DNA from: CANMXU01 sp052030545
GTDB taxonomy: Bacteria; Pseudomonadota; Gammaproteobacteria; Enterobacterales; Alteromonadaceae
NCBI RefSeq assembly: GCF_052030545.1
Contig: NZ_JBPDIH010000010.1
Location: 1-64,000, forward strand
Direction of reading: 5' to 3'
DNA length: 64,000 nucleotides
The notes under the pieces were generated by a model, which ran no database searches, had not been told where the DNA came from, and saw only the letters and a program-made list of their open reading frames with translations. The translations under genes and the position numbers were made by a program. This document shows positions 7,727 through 18,300 of this stretch, piece after piece (position 1 is the stretch's first letter; each line of letters opens with the position of its first letter).

Positions 7727-9351
7727 TCCACTTTAAACCTATCAATTCCGGCTTCAATATTTTGTGTTAACAATTGCATTTGGCTTGATGCGTTATTTGT
7801 TTCTGACGAAATTTCTTTAGTGATGATAATTTGTTCATTTAAATCATGTAAATTGCGATTAATTTCATCGGTGACGGCCGTTTGCTCTTCAGTCGCTGTT
7901 GCTGTTTGAATAGACATATCGCTTACTGTGGTTACGCTACCTAAAATGCTTTCTAACGATAACTCTGTTTCTTTAGATAATTCAACGGTACTTGCTACCT
8001 TGCTAAAGCCGTCGTCTATTTGTTTTACCACATTAGATACTCCTGACTGTAATGATTCGATCATTTTCTGAATACTGTCAGTAGACTCTTGAGTTTTCTG
8101 AGCAAGCGAGCGTACTTCATCAGCAACAACAGCAAAACCTCGACCTTGCTCACCAGCTCTGGCCGCTTCTATGGCGGCATTAAGTGCTAATAGATTTGTT
8201 TGATCAGCAATGCCTCTAATAACATCGAGCACACTTGAGATGTTTAACGAGTCTTCAGACAATTGTTTGGTACCTGTAGAAGCTTCTTCAATGGTTGTAT
8301 AAAGCTGTTCTATTTGCGTGACCGATTCACCAATTTTAGTGACACCTTCTTTCGAAAAGGTCATCGCTTTTTTGGTTTCGTCAGCTGTTTTTAAGGCAAT
8401 ATTTGCTAATTCTTTTGTCGACATACTCATTTCATGAACTGCACTTACGATCATGTCTGAGGCGGTATTTTGCGTTTCAGCAACTTTTTGTCCTTTTTTA
8501 GCAGATACTTTTAATGTTGTACTACTTTCCGATAAATGGCTTACGTCATCACGTAAGCTAATAATCAACCCTTTTAAGCTTTCAACAAACTCATTAAAGG
8601 CTTGTCCGAGGTGGCCTATTTCATCATTTTGTTTGGTTCTGATTTTATTGGTTAAATCGCCGCCACCAGAGGTAATATCATTAATACCTTCTTTTATTTC
8701 GTTGAGTCGTTGCAGCAAGAGTTTTTGGCTATAGATGGACGTAATTACCGTGACAATAATAATAATGAAGGCGAGTACTATGGTGATTGTTTTAAACTGA
8801 CTATTTGACGCAGCAATTTCGCTTTTTAATAATTCGGCTTTGTTAAAGGCGCGCTCGCCAGCCTGATCATAAATTTTTCTTAATGCAGAAAAATGTTGTT
8901 CAGAGCTAGTATTAACGATAGCAATAGCGGCCTCGTTGCCACTATTATTTTTGGCCGTGATAACTTTTCCCACTTCGTTAAGCCATAACTGATAACGTTC
9001 ATCAAAGGTTTTTAAGGCATTTAACACGTCTGGGTAATCTTTCATTAATTGGCGGTATTTATTAAAACGTTCTTTTGCTTGTTTTGCGTTTTCGTCAATA
9101 TCGCTAAGAAAACTCGCTGCACCTGAACTTGAGTTTGCCAGTTGAATTTCAGCAACTCTTGCTTGATATAAATCTCGATCGGCATTTAATACGGCATTAA
9201 TGGCGGGCATAAATTTTTCAGGAAATACGTTGGCATCGCTTTCTAACTTACTTGTTAGTAAGAAATTTGCATAGGTCACAGTAACAAGGGCGATTAAAGC
9301 GACAACCAAAGGTATTGCGTATTTAATTTTTATACTTAAGTTATTAAACAT
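7723..9351 (-). CDS. Methyl-accepting chemotaxis protein
   Basis: This is a 542-residue chemoreceptor. A first membrane helix lies at about 10-30 and a periplasmic four-helix-bundle domain at about 31-187. A second membrane helix follows at about 188-208 and a HAMP linker at about 209-262. The cytoplasmic signalling coiled coil has the highly conserved hairpin tip (LNAAIEAARAGEQGRGFAVV, about residue 390-410). No C-terminal methyltransferase-docking pentapeptide is seen. It signals to CheA/CheW and so steers swimming. It is first in a two-gene operon with the solute-binding sensor, and its position between two polysaccharide-degradation operons suggests taxis towards algal sugars. Confidence 0.95.
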   Translation of the reverse strand: MFNNLSIKIKYAIPLVVALIALVTVTYANFLLTSKLESDANVFPEKFMPAINAVLNADRDLYQARVAEIQLANSSSGAASFLSDIDENAKQAKERFNKYRQLMKDYPDVLNALKTFDERYQLWLNEVGKVITAKNNSGNEAAIAIVNTSSEQHFSALRKIYDQAGERAFNKAELLKSEIAASNSQFKTITIVLAFIIIIVTVITSIYSQKLLLQRLNEIKEGINDITSGGGDLTNKIRTKQNDEIGHLGQAFNEFVESLKGLIISLRDDVSHLSESSTTLKVSAKKGQKVAETQNTASDMIVSAVHEMSMSTKELANIALKTADETKKAMTFSKEGVTKIGESVTQIEQLYTTIEEASTGTKQLSEDSLNISSVLDVIRGIADQTNLLALNAAIEAARAGEQGRGFAVVADEVRSLAQKTQESTDSIQKMIESLQSGVSNVVKQIDDGFSKVASTVELSKETELSLESILGSVTTVSDMSIQTATATEEQTAVTDEINRNLHDLNEQIIITKEISSETNNASSQMQLLTQNIEAGIDRFKVE

Positions 9352-9507
9352 ATCAAGAGTAATTTTTTTATTAACATAGTCTTATAGATAGTTTATAGAC
9401 CTAAATAGATCAATGTATTTCCCTTTTTATTTGCGTGCTAATCACCTATTTTCTAACCGCTATTTTGTGTGTTTTTGTTTTATCTAAACTACTTTATCTG
9501 AGCGACA

Positions 9508-10389
9508 TTATCTAAATGTGTCGTTAAGTACTTTTTGTAAACCTTTAAGTGATTGCTGCACCGTTTCTAAACGTGTTTTACCTACATGGGTTTCTTCTTG
9601 TTCAATCACTAACCACTGTGTGCCACCTTTGGTATGCAGCGCATTAACTAACCGCGCCCAATCGTAATTGTCTTGGCCAATCACCACTGGCACGTTATTG
9701 GGAATTTTAGCCATTAGCTTTTTATCGGCTGTCGTTCTTATTTTTATATGAGCGGCTAACGTGCGATTGGGGTAACGATTAACGTAGGTTAAGGGATCTA
9801 CACCAGCAAAGTTTGCCCAACCAACATCTAACTGCAGCGCAAAATTTTTCGGCGTATTTTTGGCGAGATGATCCCAAAATGTTTCCCCTTGAAAACGGGA
9901 GAATTCTTTGGCGTGATTATGATAGCCTAAGGTTAAGCCGTATTGATTTGCTAGCTCTGAAAGCATTGTTAGCTCTGCAAACAGCGCTGGCATTTGCTTT
10001 GGGTCGTCAATACGCTCGTCATGTGGAATAAAGATGAGTTTTGCCCCGAGCGCCTTAAAGAATGCGAAATGTTTTGCGCCTTGCTCACCGCGCAATTGTT
10101 TTACACTAATATGCGCGCCACTGGCTTGCAATCCTATCGAAGTTAAAAATTGTTTTAGCGCAGTAGGGTCGTCTTTATAGGGTCCGTACCTGCCTGCAAA
10201 TTCAACGCCGGTAAAGCCCATATGCGCGAGCGCGGTTAGGGTGCCGTTAAAGTCTTGCGTGATCGCGTTTTTTACTGAGTGCAGTTGAACACTCACTAAT
10301 GGCGTTTGCATTGCTTTTGCCATTAGGCTGGCACTACATAATAGGCTGGTTATCAATACGGTAATGATTAAGTAGGTTGTTGGTCGCAT
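9508..10389 (-). CDS. Secreted sugar isomerase/epimerase-like TIM-barrel protein
   Basis: Residues 1-24 form a signal peptide, and the rest is a xylose-isomerase-like TIM barrel (AP endonuclease family 2 fold). Visible elements are VQLHSVKNAI, GFTGVEFAG, LGYHNHAKEF (metal-site His/Glu region), LQLDVGWA (Asp), AHIKIR (His) and WLVIEQEE (Glu). Cytoplasmic members isomerise sugar phosphates, but a periplasmic protein cannot have that job. In Bacteroides a secreted member of this fold works with DUF1080 and oxidoreductases on 3-keto-glycosides. A DUF1080 lipoprotein occurs in this same locus (19069), so that role is plausible but unproven here. It is last in the minus-strand block, 222 bases after the BNR-4 gene. 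Confidence 0.8.
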   Translation of the reverse strand: MRPTTYLIITVLITSLLCSASLMAKAMQTPLVSVQLHSVKNAITQDFNGTLTALAHMGFTGVEFAGRYGPYKDDPTALKQFLTSIGLQASGAHISVKQLRGEQGAKHFAFFKALGAKLIFIPHDERIDDPKQMPALFAELTMLSELANQYGLTLGYHNHAKEFSRFQGETFWDHLAKNTPKNFALQLDVGWANFAGVDPLTYVNRYPNRTLAAHIKIRTTADKKLMAKIPNNVPVVIGQDNYDWARLVNALHTKGGTQWLVIEQEETHVGKTRLETVQQSLKGLQKVLNDTFR

Positions 10390-10611
10390 AATTGTTACGT
10401 CCCTTATGTTGATAGTTGGCTGCGCTTTGCCTTTTCGATTTTTTTTGGTTTTTTCAAGGTTTAATTTTTGCTCATATCATTGGCCTGAACATAGCGCTGA
10501 TCGTTGAGCTAAGTTAAGGACAACTGCGAAGCTGTCCTGTCTTTCATGCTAGCCAATAAGCGTACATTGCTTCACTGAGCTGATGTTGACGCGAAACTAG
10601 CAAGTGAAAAC

Positions 10612-12291
10612 TTAGACTTTGTTCGCTCTGAACTGACCGTCATGCCATAAGTACAATTGTTGCGCTTTACCTTTTCGCACATTAATAATTAATGCAACTG
10701 ATTCTCCTTGGTCATTTTTCACTGCTCGCATCTGTATTTTTCCCTTGGCAATGGCAAAGTAGTTTTGTTCAATTTGCCAAATTTTTTTGTTGTCTTTTGA
10801 CGTTGAAACTAATTTTGCGATAGCAAATACCGTTTCTCTGTCGCTATTTTCATAGCTCAGTGCGGCGATGTTTTTTCTATCTTGTTTACTTGGGTTGGCT
10901 AAATGTTCAAATGAAAATACCGTGTTTATCTGTTTGCCAGCAATCGTTTTCACTATGCGATTTGTGGTGCCAGGCATAGGTAATCCTGTTTGCCATTGGC
11001 CTTTGTCAAACTTTGCCATACGCCATTCTCTATAGGCCAAGGTTCGCGCTTCATAAGCGGCGGCTGGCGTGCCATCATCAAGTATCAGTGGCTTGGTATG
11101 AAAAGTGGTTTCATTGGCTTTTTCAGAGTCATAAACTAGGGTTTGTTGATTAAATGCGTGTTGGGTTAACGGCAAAGTTAGCTTTTCTTTATTGGCGTTA
11201 TAAAAGCTGTCGTCACGGGTATCTAAGGTCATGTAATAAAGGTTTAGACGGTTATAAAGAGGTTTTGGGTGGCTCTCGTTAAAATTACAGGCATGCCAAA
11301 GTGAGGTAATGGCGATTTCCGTATCAGAAATTTTAAGCGGGTTAATGTATTGCGTATCAACATTGATCGGATCTGATTTTTGCGGTGTCGGCCAGGTAAT
11401 AACAACGGGTGGCTCGAAGGTTTGTGAGCCACTTTTCATTTTATAATAAACCCAAGGTGATTTATGTGTGCCAGCACGGGTGAAGAAATAAATATCACCA
11501 TTTGCCATTTTGTAACTGCGTGTATAAGAGGCAAAGGGTGAAATATCTTGTTTTTCAACAAATTCACTAAGATCGTATGGTTGAGTCGACACCACATGTT
11601 TCATTCGACCGCCTGCGTGAGGGGTATCGATAGAAAAAGGGTTTAAGCCGTCTTCTCGTTCACCGCCATGGCCGCCAAACACAATGTGAATATAACCTTG
11701 GTCATCAACTTCAATGATCGGTCTGCCGTGGCTATCAATTTTACGTTCACCCTTTGAAAGTGTGCTATGACCGGCTTTATAAGCGCCGTCCCACTGCTGA
11801 GTTTTCAGGTTATAGCTTGCGACATAAGGATCTGTTAAGTGGCCTTGATAGGTAATATAAAGCGTATCACCATCTAGCTTATGCCAACCGGTATTGGCAT
11901 TGCCAGCAAGGTTTTCGGTAAACGCATTGGCAGGAAGCTTAGGTAGATTACTTGGTTTTACCCATTTTTTTCCTAGATCTTCTGGTGGTAGGTTATATAT
12001 TTGGTTGAACTTTTTACCTTGAGTAAATGCATCATAAATGGGCTGAAATTCAACATATTGGCCATAAAGGTATTGATCTATTCGCCAGCGCCAATATTCA
12101 TTGCTGTACAAAGTTTGCTGTGCTTGTTCTTTTTTCAGCATGGCAAATGTGGCGTCGTGATGTGAATGCTTAATGATCAACGCCGCTCTTTTTTCAAAGA
12201 AGGTTTGCTCGCTCATCGTTGCCTGTGCAGACGTTAAACATAGTGTAGTAAGCAACGCTGCTATTATGTAATTTTTTACTTGTTTCATCAT
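10612..12291 (-). CDS. Secreted BNR-4 beta-propeller protein, candidate ulvan lyase or related enzyme
   Basis: This 559-residue protein has a signal peptide (about 1-24) and a helical N-terminal extension to about residue 120. A seven-bladed propeller of the BNR_4 family (PF15892) follows. Two histidines in the expected places are His188 (IDSHGRP) and His208 (VFGGHGG), 20 residues apart. That spacing equals that of the catalytic pair I recall for PL25 ulvan lyases. The surrounding sequence (HGRP instead of HNY) and the N-terminal extension differ, so GH145 or PL27-like activity at rhamnose-glucuronate ends is also possible. It lies in the receptor operon block, between GH105 and the TIM-barrel gene. 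Function is inferred from fold and context. Confidence 0.72.
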   Translation of the reverse strand: MMKQVKNYIIAALLTTLCLTSAQATMSEQTFFEKRAALIIKHSHHDATFAMLKKEQAQQTLYSNEYWRWRIDQYLYGQYVEFQPIYDAFTQGKKFNQIYNLPPEDLGKKWVKPSNLPKLPANAFTENLAGNANTGWHKLDGDTLYITYQGHLTDPYVASYNLKTQQWDGAYKAGHSTLSKGERKIDSHGRPIIEVDDQGYIHIVFGGHGGEREDGLNPFSIDTPHAGGRMKHVVSTQPYDLSEFVEKQDISPFASYTRSYKMANGDIYFFTRAGTHKSPWVYYKMKSGSQTFEPPVVITWPTPQKSDPINVDTQYINPLKISDTEIAITSLWHACNFNESHPKPLYNRLNLYYMTLDTRDDSFYNANKEKLTLPLTQHAFNQQTLVYDSEKANETTFHTKPLILDDGTPAAAYEARTLAYREWRMAKFDKGQWQTGLPMPGTTNRIVKTIAGKQINTVFSFEHLANPSKQDRKNIAALSYENSDRETVFAIAKLVSTSKDNKKIWQIEQNYFAIAKGKIQMRAVKNDQGESVALIINVRKGKAQQLYLWHDGQFRANKV

Positions 12292-12375
12292 TTAAATATA
12301 AACTCATTAACTAAATTTTGTTGTCGCCATTAGTGCTTCGCTTTGTTATTGGTTTTGTTTTCATAAGTTCACGCA

Positions 12376-13584
12376 TTATTTTTCAGACGCTAAGTCATAA
12401 ATCATTGCGCCAGCTAATAAAAAGGCACCAGCGCCATATATTTGTGTGCTGTCGTAGGCAGATTCGCCAGGCTTATCGCCAATTTGCTGCACATGCCCTA
12501 ATTTGCCATCAGGGTGGATAAACGAGGTCAGCGCTGACCATGCTTTTTCGGTGCTTGGCCAAAAGTCTTGGGCGCTTAACAATCCGTTTTTAATTCCCCA
12601 TGCAAAGGCATAGGTAAAAAAGGCAGTGCCACTGGCTTCTTTGTTGGTCATTTTTTCATGGGCGAGTAGTGATGAAGACCAGGTTCCGTCTTGCTTTTGT
12701 AGCTTTTTAATCGCGTACGCCATTTCGATAAAGTGCTTGGTGTAATAAGCACGGTTTGGGTCATTTTTGTCTAACAACTTAATGCTATTGGCTAAACCTG
12801 CAATTACCCATCCCATGCCGCGCGACCAGAAAATTTGTTCGCCAAATTCGCCTTTCAGGTCAAAGTAGCGACTGTCGCGAAAAACTAAATGTGTTTTGGT
12901 GTCGTATAAATAATCTAAGGTGGCTTTAAACTCTTTATGCGCGTAGTCAGCGTATTTTTTCTCACCAGTGGCATTTGCTAGTGCAAACCATGTTGGCGGC
13001 GACATAAATAGCGCATCGGCCCAGCACCAACGTTGCTGACAGTCTGATTTGTTTAGGTTAGTTTTTTTGCCGATAAAAGCTAAATCAACCTGTGGGTCAG
13101 CAGCCAAAATTTTGTCAAATTGCGAGCGGGTATGAGCTAATAGTTGCTCATTGTTTTGATGATTTTGATAATACCAAAGGTAGGTTTGGCCAATAATATG
13201 ATCGTCGGCGTGAAAAAGTCGATTGGCTAGTTGCCATTTTTCTTGTTGGCCGATCATGCCAATCCATTTTGCATAGGTTGGGTTATTAGAGCGTTCTGCT
13301 ATGGCAGCCAACCCGACATAAAATGCCCCTTGGATCCATTGTTTCGGATTTTCTGAAGGTTTGCGACCACGAGTTGCGTAATCGGCTTTAAAAAGGCGCG
13401 GTAGCTGCCAGTTCGCCACTTGCTCCATGTATTGCATGGTTTGCTTAGCATCAGGATAGTTTATATCTGTTGCCGGCACTTGAGAATCAGGTGCGAGTTG
13501 ATTCTGTGCACTGACCACTTTTGGAAATAGTGCACCCGCAAATAGGGCTGAAATAAAAAGTGGTAATATAATTTTTTTAATCAT
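12376..13584 (-). CDS. GH105 unsaturated uronyl hydrolase, periplasmic
   Basis: The 402-residue protein has a signal peptide (about 1-26, ending VVSAQ) and an (alpha/alpha)6 barrel of family GH105 (YteR/YesR type). These enzymes hydrate the 4,5-unsaturated uronic acid left at the non-reducing end by a lyase and release it as the 5-keto-4-deoxy acid. Key sites are HADD at 126-129 and the catalytic Asp190 in WCWADALFM. VFRDSRYFD and WSRGMGWV are further family signatures. Length is normal for the family. It is followed by the BNR-4 gene and preceded by a sulfatase in the same orientation. A second GH105 copy is at 40790. Confidence 0.93.
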   Translation of the reverse strand: MIKKIILPLFISALFAGALFPKVVSAQNQLAPDSQVPATDINYPDAKQTMQYMEQVANWQLPRLFKADYATRGRKPSENPKQWIQGAFYVGLAAIAERSNNPTYAKWIGMIGQQEKWQLANRLFHADDHIIGQTYLWYYQNHQNNEQLLAHTRSQFDKILAADPQVDLAFIGKKTNLNKSDCQQRWCWADALFMSPPTWFALANATGEKKYADYAHKEFKATLDYLYDTKTHLVFRDSRYFDLKGEFGEQIFWSRGMGWVIAGLANSIKLLDKNDPNRAYYTKHFIEMAYAIKKLQKQDGTWSSSLLAHEKMTNKEASGTAFFTYAFAWGIKNGLLSAQDFWPSTEKAWSALTSFIHPDGKLGHVQQIGDKPGESAYDSTQIYGAGAFLLAGAMIYDLASEK

Positions 13585-13672
13585 TTAAAACTTAACCTTT
13601 TGTTTTTATTCGCTTATTTTTTATGGTTTTATTGTCTTAGTTATTAAGCCAACAAACGCTTTTTGTTGTAAA

Positions 13673-15238
13673 TTAGGGATATGTCACCATTGAAGGGTAT
13701 TTCTGTTGTACTGCCCAAGGGTGGTCAATATTGCTTAGTAGCATGCCTAATGCTTGCTTGAGCATTTTGCTGTCTTGTTCAGGGATTTGTTCAAGCGTTA
13801 GCGATTGCAGTTGATACGGATCTTTTTTGTTGTCAAATAAGGCAATTAACTGACCATTGGCATTGAGTACGTAGGTATATTGATGTGTACGTACGCCAAT
13901 TTCATTGGCTTTACCGTAATATAAACTGGCGTTAGGCGCGGCATTATTTTTTCGACTTTGGCTTATTAATAGTTCACTACGATCTATGCCGTCTAAATTG
14001 TTTGGAATTTTTTCTTTTAGGTCAACTAAAGCCAATATAGTTGGCATAAAATCAGGCACACTGATAAGCAAATCATTAAGATGAGGCTTAAGCTTTTTTG
14101 GGTAGCTGATAATTAATGGAATGCTGAGCGACTCTTCATAATAGCTGTTTTTAGACATTTTGCTGTGGCTACCCATCATCTCTCCATGATCAGCGGTAAA
14201 AATCACTAGCGTATTTTCATCTAAGCCTTGGTTTTGAAGGCTTGCCATCACTCGGCCAATTTCTCGATCAATTAAGGTGATCATTGAAAAGTGAAAGCGA
14301 GCATATTTTTCAGCGGTTGCAATGTTGACATTACTGCGGTTTAACAGCGTTTCAATGGCAACATCTTTGTAAAACTGGTTATAAATTTGCTCGTCAGTAT
14401 CTGTTAGGTTTTTGTATGGGCTATGGGGGGGATCCATCGTCCACAATAACGCAAACGGTTTGTTTTGGTTGCGTTGCTCGTGGCTATTATTAATGTAATC
14501 AATAATGACATTGGCTTGGTCTACTGCCGAGTAACGTTTTGGGTAAAAGGGTTGTCCGTCGTTTTTATTGCTTATTTTTTTATCATTGGTATACACCACC
14601 GGATTGTTATGGTTATGCCCTATTGATTGGTACCAATATTCGATGCTTTGTCGCGCCGGACCTGGAGGAATATAGGTGTCGTAACGGGTGCCTTTAAAAA
14701 AATGCCCGCCTGGCGCGGTTGCTTTTCCAACGTAATTACTTTGCCCATCAAAAAGTGGGTGATTATTGTGCCAATGGCCTTTTCCTACCAAAGCGGTGTT
14801 ATAACCTTCATTGGCTAACACATTGGTCAGTGTTCTTACCTCGGTTTTTAAACCAGTATTGGGTCTATCGGTACGAGTATTATTGGTGACACCATTTTTG
14901 TGTGGAAATAAGCCCGACAATAACATGCCTCTAAAGGGACTACATAAAGGGTAGTTAGAAATCGCGTGATTAAAAACAACCCCTTGATTAGCGAGATTGT
15001 CTAAATTTGGGGTGATGACATAATCACTCTTGCCATTAAGCGCGTGTTTAAACCGACTTTGTTGCCAAAAGCCCATTGACGCGCGACGCATTTGGTCTGC
15101 GACAATAATAATAATGTTTGCTTGTTGTTTACCGTAAAGCGGCTTCTCTAGATTGTTCGAGTTGGTGCTTGCCAAGCTCTGCGAATAAATACAGCAATGT
15201 ATCAAGCCTAAAACAATAAAGTAAAAGCGAGTTTTCAT
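13673..15238 (-). CDS. S1-type sulfatase with CSPFR motif
   Basis: This is a formylglycine-dependent sulfatase. The maturation motif Cys99-Ser-Pro-Phe-Arg is intact, the N-terminal metal site appears as IIIVADQMRR, and FTADHGEMMG is the second metal-binding element. A signal peptide (about 1-23) places it in the periplasm or outside. I start at ATG 15238 because AGGA lies 8 bases upstream; a TTG two codons earlier is less likely. It follows the receptor gene after a strong terminator, so it may have its own promoter or depend on read-through. Sulfated rhamnose (Rha3S) oligosaccharide is the likely substrate. The exact S1 subfamily needs a database search. Confidence 0.9.
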   Translation of the reverse strand: MKTRFYFIVLGLIHCCIYSQSLASTNSNNLEKPLYGKQQANIIIIVADQMRRASMGFWQQSRFKHALNGKSDYVITPNLDNLANQGVVFNHAISNYPLCSPFRGMLLSGLFPHKNGVTNNTRTDRPNTGLKTEVRTLTNVLANEGYNTALVGKGHWHNNHPLFDGQSNYVGKATAPGGHFFKGTRYDTYIPPGPARQSIEYWYQSIGHNHNNPVVYTNDKKISNKNDGQPFYPKRYSAVDQANVIIDYINNSHEQRNQNKPFALLWTMDPPHSPYKNLTDTDEQIYNQFYKDVAIETLLNRSNVNIATAEKYARFHFSMITLIDREIGRVMASLQNQGLDENTLVIFTADHGEMMGSHSKMSKNSYYEESLSIPLIISYPKKLKPHLNDLLISVPDFMPTILALVDLKEKIPNNLDGIDRSELLISQSRKNNAAPNASLYYGKANEIGVRTHQYTYVLNANGQLIALFDNKKDPYQLQSLTLEQIPEQDSKMLKQALGMLLSNIDHPWAVQQKYPSMVTYP

Positions 15239-15267
15239 GACCAAAATCCTGTTAAGAGCATATAAAA

Positions 15268-15314
15268 AAAGCTTAACAATGGGTGAATGGGGAAATTCAG
15301 CATTGTTAAGCTTT
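15268..15314 (-). terminator. Strong terminator after the TonB-dependent receptor
   Basis: AAAGCTTAACAATG at 15268-15281 and CATTGTTAAGCTTT at 15301-15314 form a perfect 14-bp stem with a 19-base loop. On the minus strand it is followed by a run of T (complement of 15262-15268). It should end or attenuate transcription from the receptor before the sulfatase. Confidence 0.8.
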
Positions 15315-15353
15315 AATCAAATGAAAAGTGATGACTTTTCTATATCAAGATTT

Positions 15354-18300
15354 TTAGAAGTTGTAGCTCATGCTAGCTTCAAAAATACGTCCTGTATAAT
15401 CAACACGTGATATTGCTCTATCATCGTAACCCCATGACTCTTTACGTTTTTCATCAGTTAAGTTGTAACCACGTAAGAATACTTTAAGGTTTTTGTTAAA
15501 TTTATACGCTGCTGATGCATCTAAACGTCCGGTTGCTTGCTGCGTGCGTGGAAGCAAACCTAAGTACGTATTTGTTGCTTGTAACAAAGAATCATCTTTC
15601 CAGTTATAGGCTAAGCGGAAAGAGTAACCGTCATTTTCGTAATAACCAACAATGTTAAACGACTGTGGCGCAACCTTGTATAGTTTGTTATTTGCATCGC
15701 CAACTTCTTCTTCAGCTTCTTGGTCAATGTAGGTGTAGTTAAATACACCACCAAAACCATTCCATGGGTAAGGTAAGAAGTCTAATTTTTGTTGGATAGC
15801 AATTTCTACACCAGTCAAGGTAATATCGCTGTCACTGTTCTTTCTTTGATTAACAGTAACATCACGAATTTGCAATTCACCGTTGGCATCTAAATGCGGC
15901 TCGTTTTGAGTACAGGTAAATGATTCTGGACCCGTTTGGGTATAGGTAATATCACTGGCAAGTGCATCAATAATTACTGGGTCGCCTTCAGGACATGATT
16001 CGTTGTCTGTGTAGAAGAAACCTGTAATTACTTTTTGGAAAACGCCTACAGATATCGCACTACCGTCACGGTTATACCACTCTAAAGATAAATCGATGTT
16101 CTGTGCGTCGTAGGGCTTAACAAGTGCCGATGGTAAAGTTACGGTTGCCGTTTCGTTACCACTACGTAAGTCTGTTGTTGGTGTTAAAATACGTAAGTTT
16201 GGACGTACAAACCCTTCACTATAGGCAGCACGTAATACAACATCATCGTGCAACTCAAAACTGAAGTTAGCTGATGGTAACAAGTGATCGTAATCATCTT
16301 GTATTGTTGTTGCGACAAGAATGTCACCTTCTGGGTTGTTTCGGTCACGTTTGAAACCATCAAATTCATTGTCTGTATAAACATAACGTAAACCAAGGTT
16401 ACCTGAATACGGTACGTCTCCAAGTTCACCGGCAAAATCAGTCATTATGTATGCGGCACTGATATTTTGCTCTGCAGAAAAGTTTGTTGCATAGCGCTGT
16501 GAATGAGGGCCAACTTTACGTTCATAAAAACCACTTGGATCAGCAATTACACCATCTTCAATATCTGCTAAGCCGTCTTGCAAATCCGCGCGTAAATCTA
16601 AGTTATCAACAGTTAACCAGCCACCGTCAACACCAAATGCGCCATCGTATTCACCGTTAAAGAAGCTAGACTGACCGCTTGATACTAATGGGTTGCCTTC
16701 TACTGTCGCGTTATTGATATTGGCAAGGTTAGCACCACCTAACGTGATTTGCTGATCTCGGTTATCTAATGATTCAATACTGTGGCGTACACCAAACTTG
16801 AATGATTCAAAGCGTAATACATCGCCAAAACCAATATCAACGTAGCGCTGTGCGTTAAATTCAGCACTTGAAACTTCGCGAACTGGGTTGTCAACACGAC
16901 CGGTTAAACAGAAAGTTAGCTTTCTATAGTCATTCAATACATCTCTTTGTGATAAACAACTGGCACTTAAGTTGTCAGTTACTGACCAAGGAATAGAGAA
17001 GTTGATATCTTCAAAACCAGTACCGACTACTGACGCACTATTAATATCACCATAAGCTGCATCAATTGTGGCATCAATTCCCGTTGGGATCACAGGAGAA
17101 CCACCTTGCGCTGGGCTGTGATGACCTTGCACACGAAAATCTAAACCAACGTTCATGAATTGGTTTTCAGATTTTGAATGAGTTACAACACTGTTAAATG
17201 CCCAGTTATCCGTAATATAGTCACCGTATAAGAAGATACCTTTAGACTCTTCTAGGAAAGTTGTTTCACGGTTAGTAATTTGCCATGAACCGTCAGTGAT
17301 GTGGGTTTTGGTAACACCGTATACATCTTGACCGTCTTCATTGGTGTCGTATAGGAAAGGTGCTGTATCCATATCAGGTTCGATTTTATGAAACATATCG
17401 TTATTACGCGCGTTTCGTGCATTCATACCTGAAGAAAAAGCCGCATCTTGTTTTGTGCCGCTATCTAGATCACGTTTTGTATATAAAAGGTGAGCACCTA
17501 GTTTTAAATCTTCAATCGGGCGCCATTCAATGTTACCGGTAAACGAGATTCGGTCACCTTCACTGTATTCTGTAACATTTCGGGCTTGTGCTACACCGCG
17601 TACTTCGGCTTCGTCTGGAATATTCCATTTTGCTTTGTAAGCGTCAATTGTGTCTGAGTTACTGCCACGTGTTCCGCCACGTGGGTGCTCAAGACCAATC
17701 GTTTCCCAGTCGGTAAAGTTAGCGGTATCTCGGCGGAAAGTTTGTCCTGAACCTGCGGCTTTAAAAGCGACAGCAAGTTTATCTTCAATAATGTGCTTAG
17801 TGCCTGAAAGTTTTATTGTTGGATCCCAGTTTTTAGTTAGCTCTTCATAACGAGAACCCATACTAATATTGAAAAGGCCATCTTTTTTGCTTAACGCTTG
17901 CTGCATTTTTTTATCAACAGTACCGGCAATACCGCCTGCCTGCATGTCTGCCGTTGGCGACTTAATTACTGTAACACCGTCAAAAACACTTGATTCAAAT
18001 GACGAAAATGGATTTGATGAACCAACGTCACTGTAACTACGACTAGGAGTTGCAAAACCTTGACCAAAAGCTGTTGTTTTAACAAAACCGCCACTTAAAC
18101 CACGTAAACTAATTTCAGATTGACGACCTTCACCAGAGCGTTCAATTTGTACACCTGGTATAACTTGTAATGCTTCACCTAAATCTAATGCTGGTAGAGC
18201 ATCGATATCTGTTGCTGAAATAGCATCTACAATTGAATTCGCATCTCGCTTAGTTAGTAGTGCTGATTCTAAAGAACTACGTACTCCAGTTACTTCAATA

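Noticed and set aside
9508..10389. Cytoplasmic sugar phosphate isomerase
   Set aside because: The protein has a clear signal peptide, so a cytoplasmic sugar-phosphate role does not fit.
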